DNA of 64,000 nucleotides from Paragordius varius (lineage: Eukaryota > Nematomorpha), in the NCBI GenBank assembly GCA_964247055.1, contig OZ176051.1, positions 13,578,001-13,642,000 of the forward strand, in the 5' to 3' direction. The translations under genes and the position numbers were made by a program. Each line of letters begins with the position of its first letter. Positions within the stretch are counted from its first letter, which is position 1. Under the pieces are notes generated by a model. It worked only from the letters and a program-made list of their open reading frames with translations, was not told the DNA's origin and ran no database searches. Shown in pieces: positions 48,450-64,000 of the stretch.

Positions 48450-49585
48450 ATATAATAATTATTAAAAAGTAAAATCTTTTGCGGCACAATAACAAGTCAA
48501 TGTGATCGAATTTGTGGCCAAAATGCGCGCATTGCTTCCTTCAAGTTTTCCAATGACCCTTTTGGCATTTAGGATTATCCATATGGTATTTATCAACAAG
48601 TTTAATATTCAACCGAGTGTGCGACAAGCAGAAAAATTAAAATAAGTCTATACTAACCGCAGATTATCGATAATTATTATTAGATTTATAGCAGAAATAA
48701 GATATATAAATAGGGCATTTTTGATGCGCACTGTGATCTAGTAGGTAAAATTTCAACCCGATATTACGATTATAAAATATGTTTTCTTCAACTCATTTAA
48801 TAGACTATAAAAAAATAATTCATTGTACTAATTAATATAAATTTAGTCAATATTTAGAATTATGTGTGACAATTCATAGCTACTATTTTTAACATGAAAT
48901 ATATAATATATTTATTTAAATCTTGAATATAAAATAAATTAAAAAGCAAAAAACATGAGGGGGAGGGGACATAAAATTAAAAAATTTGCACTATTATTTT
49001 TTGTTAAAAACATGATAGAAATTTACAAAGCTAAAATTACAGCTAATATAATTTTGTGCGCAAAAAACGTAGAAATATCTATCGCGGGCAGTGGATAATA
49101 TTCATATATATATATATATATATATATTTGGTTATTTATCAGAATTGGCTAATCTTTGGATGTTTGATAAGATAAAATTGTTTGAAATGGGTTTTTTGAA
49201 ACAAAGAGATATATACAATTGGATTAAAAGCTGTTATAATTGGCGAAAAATATAAATAAGTTTTAACCAATATATAATTTTAATATTTGCGCATATAAAA
49301 ATTGTATGAACCTCAATTAAAAACTTTATAAATCATTATTAATATGATTTTTTACTGGATTTAGAAAAATTAAAAATTTATGATGAAGACAAACTATTTA
49401 TATTAAGCTACGATACAAAACGTATAAATAAAAACAATTTTTGGTGTGCAAATGATATTTTGTTAATTGCGGACACTTAGTACATTAATTTAAATGTGAG
49501 ATTCGCGTATAAAAATTGCTCCTAAAAATAGGAAATACATATAAAAACTATCGGTCACAAACTAAAACCATATCTTTTCGTGGAT
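48450..49585. other. AT-rich sequence 3' of the DYRK gene
   Basis: Holds the 3' flank of the minus-strand kinase gene and a (TA)n tract at about 49105-49128. No gene recognised. Confidence 0.35.
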
Positions 49586-49588
49586 TAT

Positions 49589-63859
<14,271 letters not shown>

Positions 63860-64000
63860 CTAAAAAAAGCATTTTTAATATAGTATTAATTTTGTATAAA
63901 TCAAACTTTTAAACAAATAAAAGAATCTGCTATCAATCCCCTATTTTGGTGGTCCTATACAGAGAGTATTTATTCAATTTATAAATAAATTCAAGGCCAG

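Overview
The window is nuclear DNA of a metazoan, most likely an invertebrate with a very AT-rich, transposon-laden genome. Genes are interrupted by spliceosomal introns (GT..AG, phase-consistent), there is no operon structure, and the protein families are animal ones: a class II DYRK kinase, reprolysin (M12B) metalloproteases and secreted antistasin-domain proteins. The species cannot be fixed from sequence alone. A blood- or tissue-feeding parasite would fit the secreted inhibitors and proteases, but that is inference.

Genes, left to right. 1.19-4.25 kb (-): six exons of a reprolysin-like protein whose zinc motif reads HQLLHNLGVGHD, so the catalytic Glu is replaced by Gln. 10.6-14.0 kb (-): two phase-compatible exons of an unrecognised gene. 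25.3-26.45 kb (-), 37.56-38.04 kb (-), 38.33-38.74 kb (+) and 46.59-47.41 kb (+): four small secreted antistasin-domain genes, two of them divergently paired over about 285 bp. 45.6 kb (+): one possible exon of a second reprolysin-like gene. 49.6-63.9 kb (-): a DYRK kinase with eleven exons in the window and a 5' end that lies outside it. A decayed 28S rRNA fragment with a tRNA-like tail lies at 48.0-48.4 kb.

Mobile DNA fills most of the rest. There are three decayed non-LTR retrotransposons (16.4-17.1, 21.2-23.6 and 29.0-30.8 kb), a possible fourth retroelement (33.2-35.2 kb) and a Ty3/gypsy LTR element with both LTRs (39.2-43.4 kb). Two non-autonomous Helitrons have recognisable TC and CTAG ends (5.55-6.65 kb, 19.67-20.69 kb). 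A hAT element carries two transposase copies in opposite orientation (53.4-56.8 kb). A 1.27-kb palindromic mariner-like element lies at 26.6-27.8 kb, and palindromic AT-rich elements occur at 36.2, 43.7 and 58.0 kb.

The most unusual component is a set of foldback elements. Their long inverted arms are built from about 21-bp tandem repeats, and two of them (5.27-7.78 kb and 52.73-53.38 kb) share the outer ends TACCATTT..AAATGGTA although their repeat units are unrelated; both sit inside (TA)n microsatellites. One has a Helitron nested in its left arm. The other sits beside the hAT element inside a DYRK intron. Exons were assigned by translated similarity plus splice-site and phase consistency; no transcript evidence was available.
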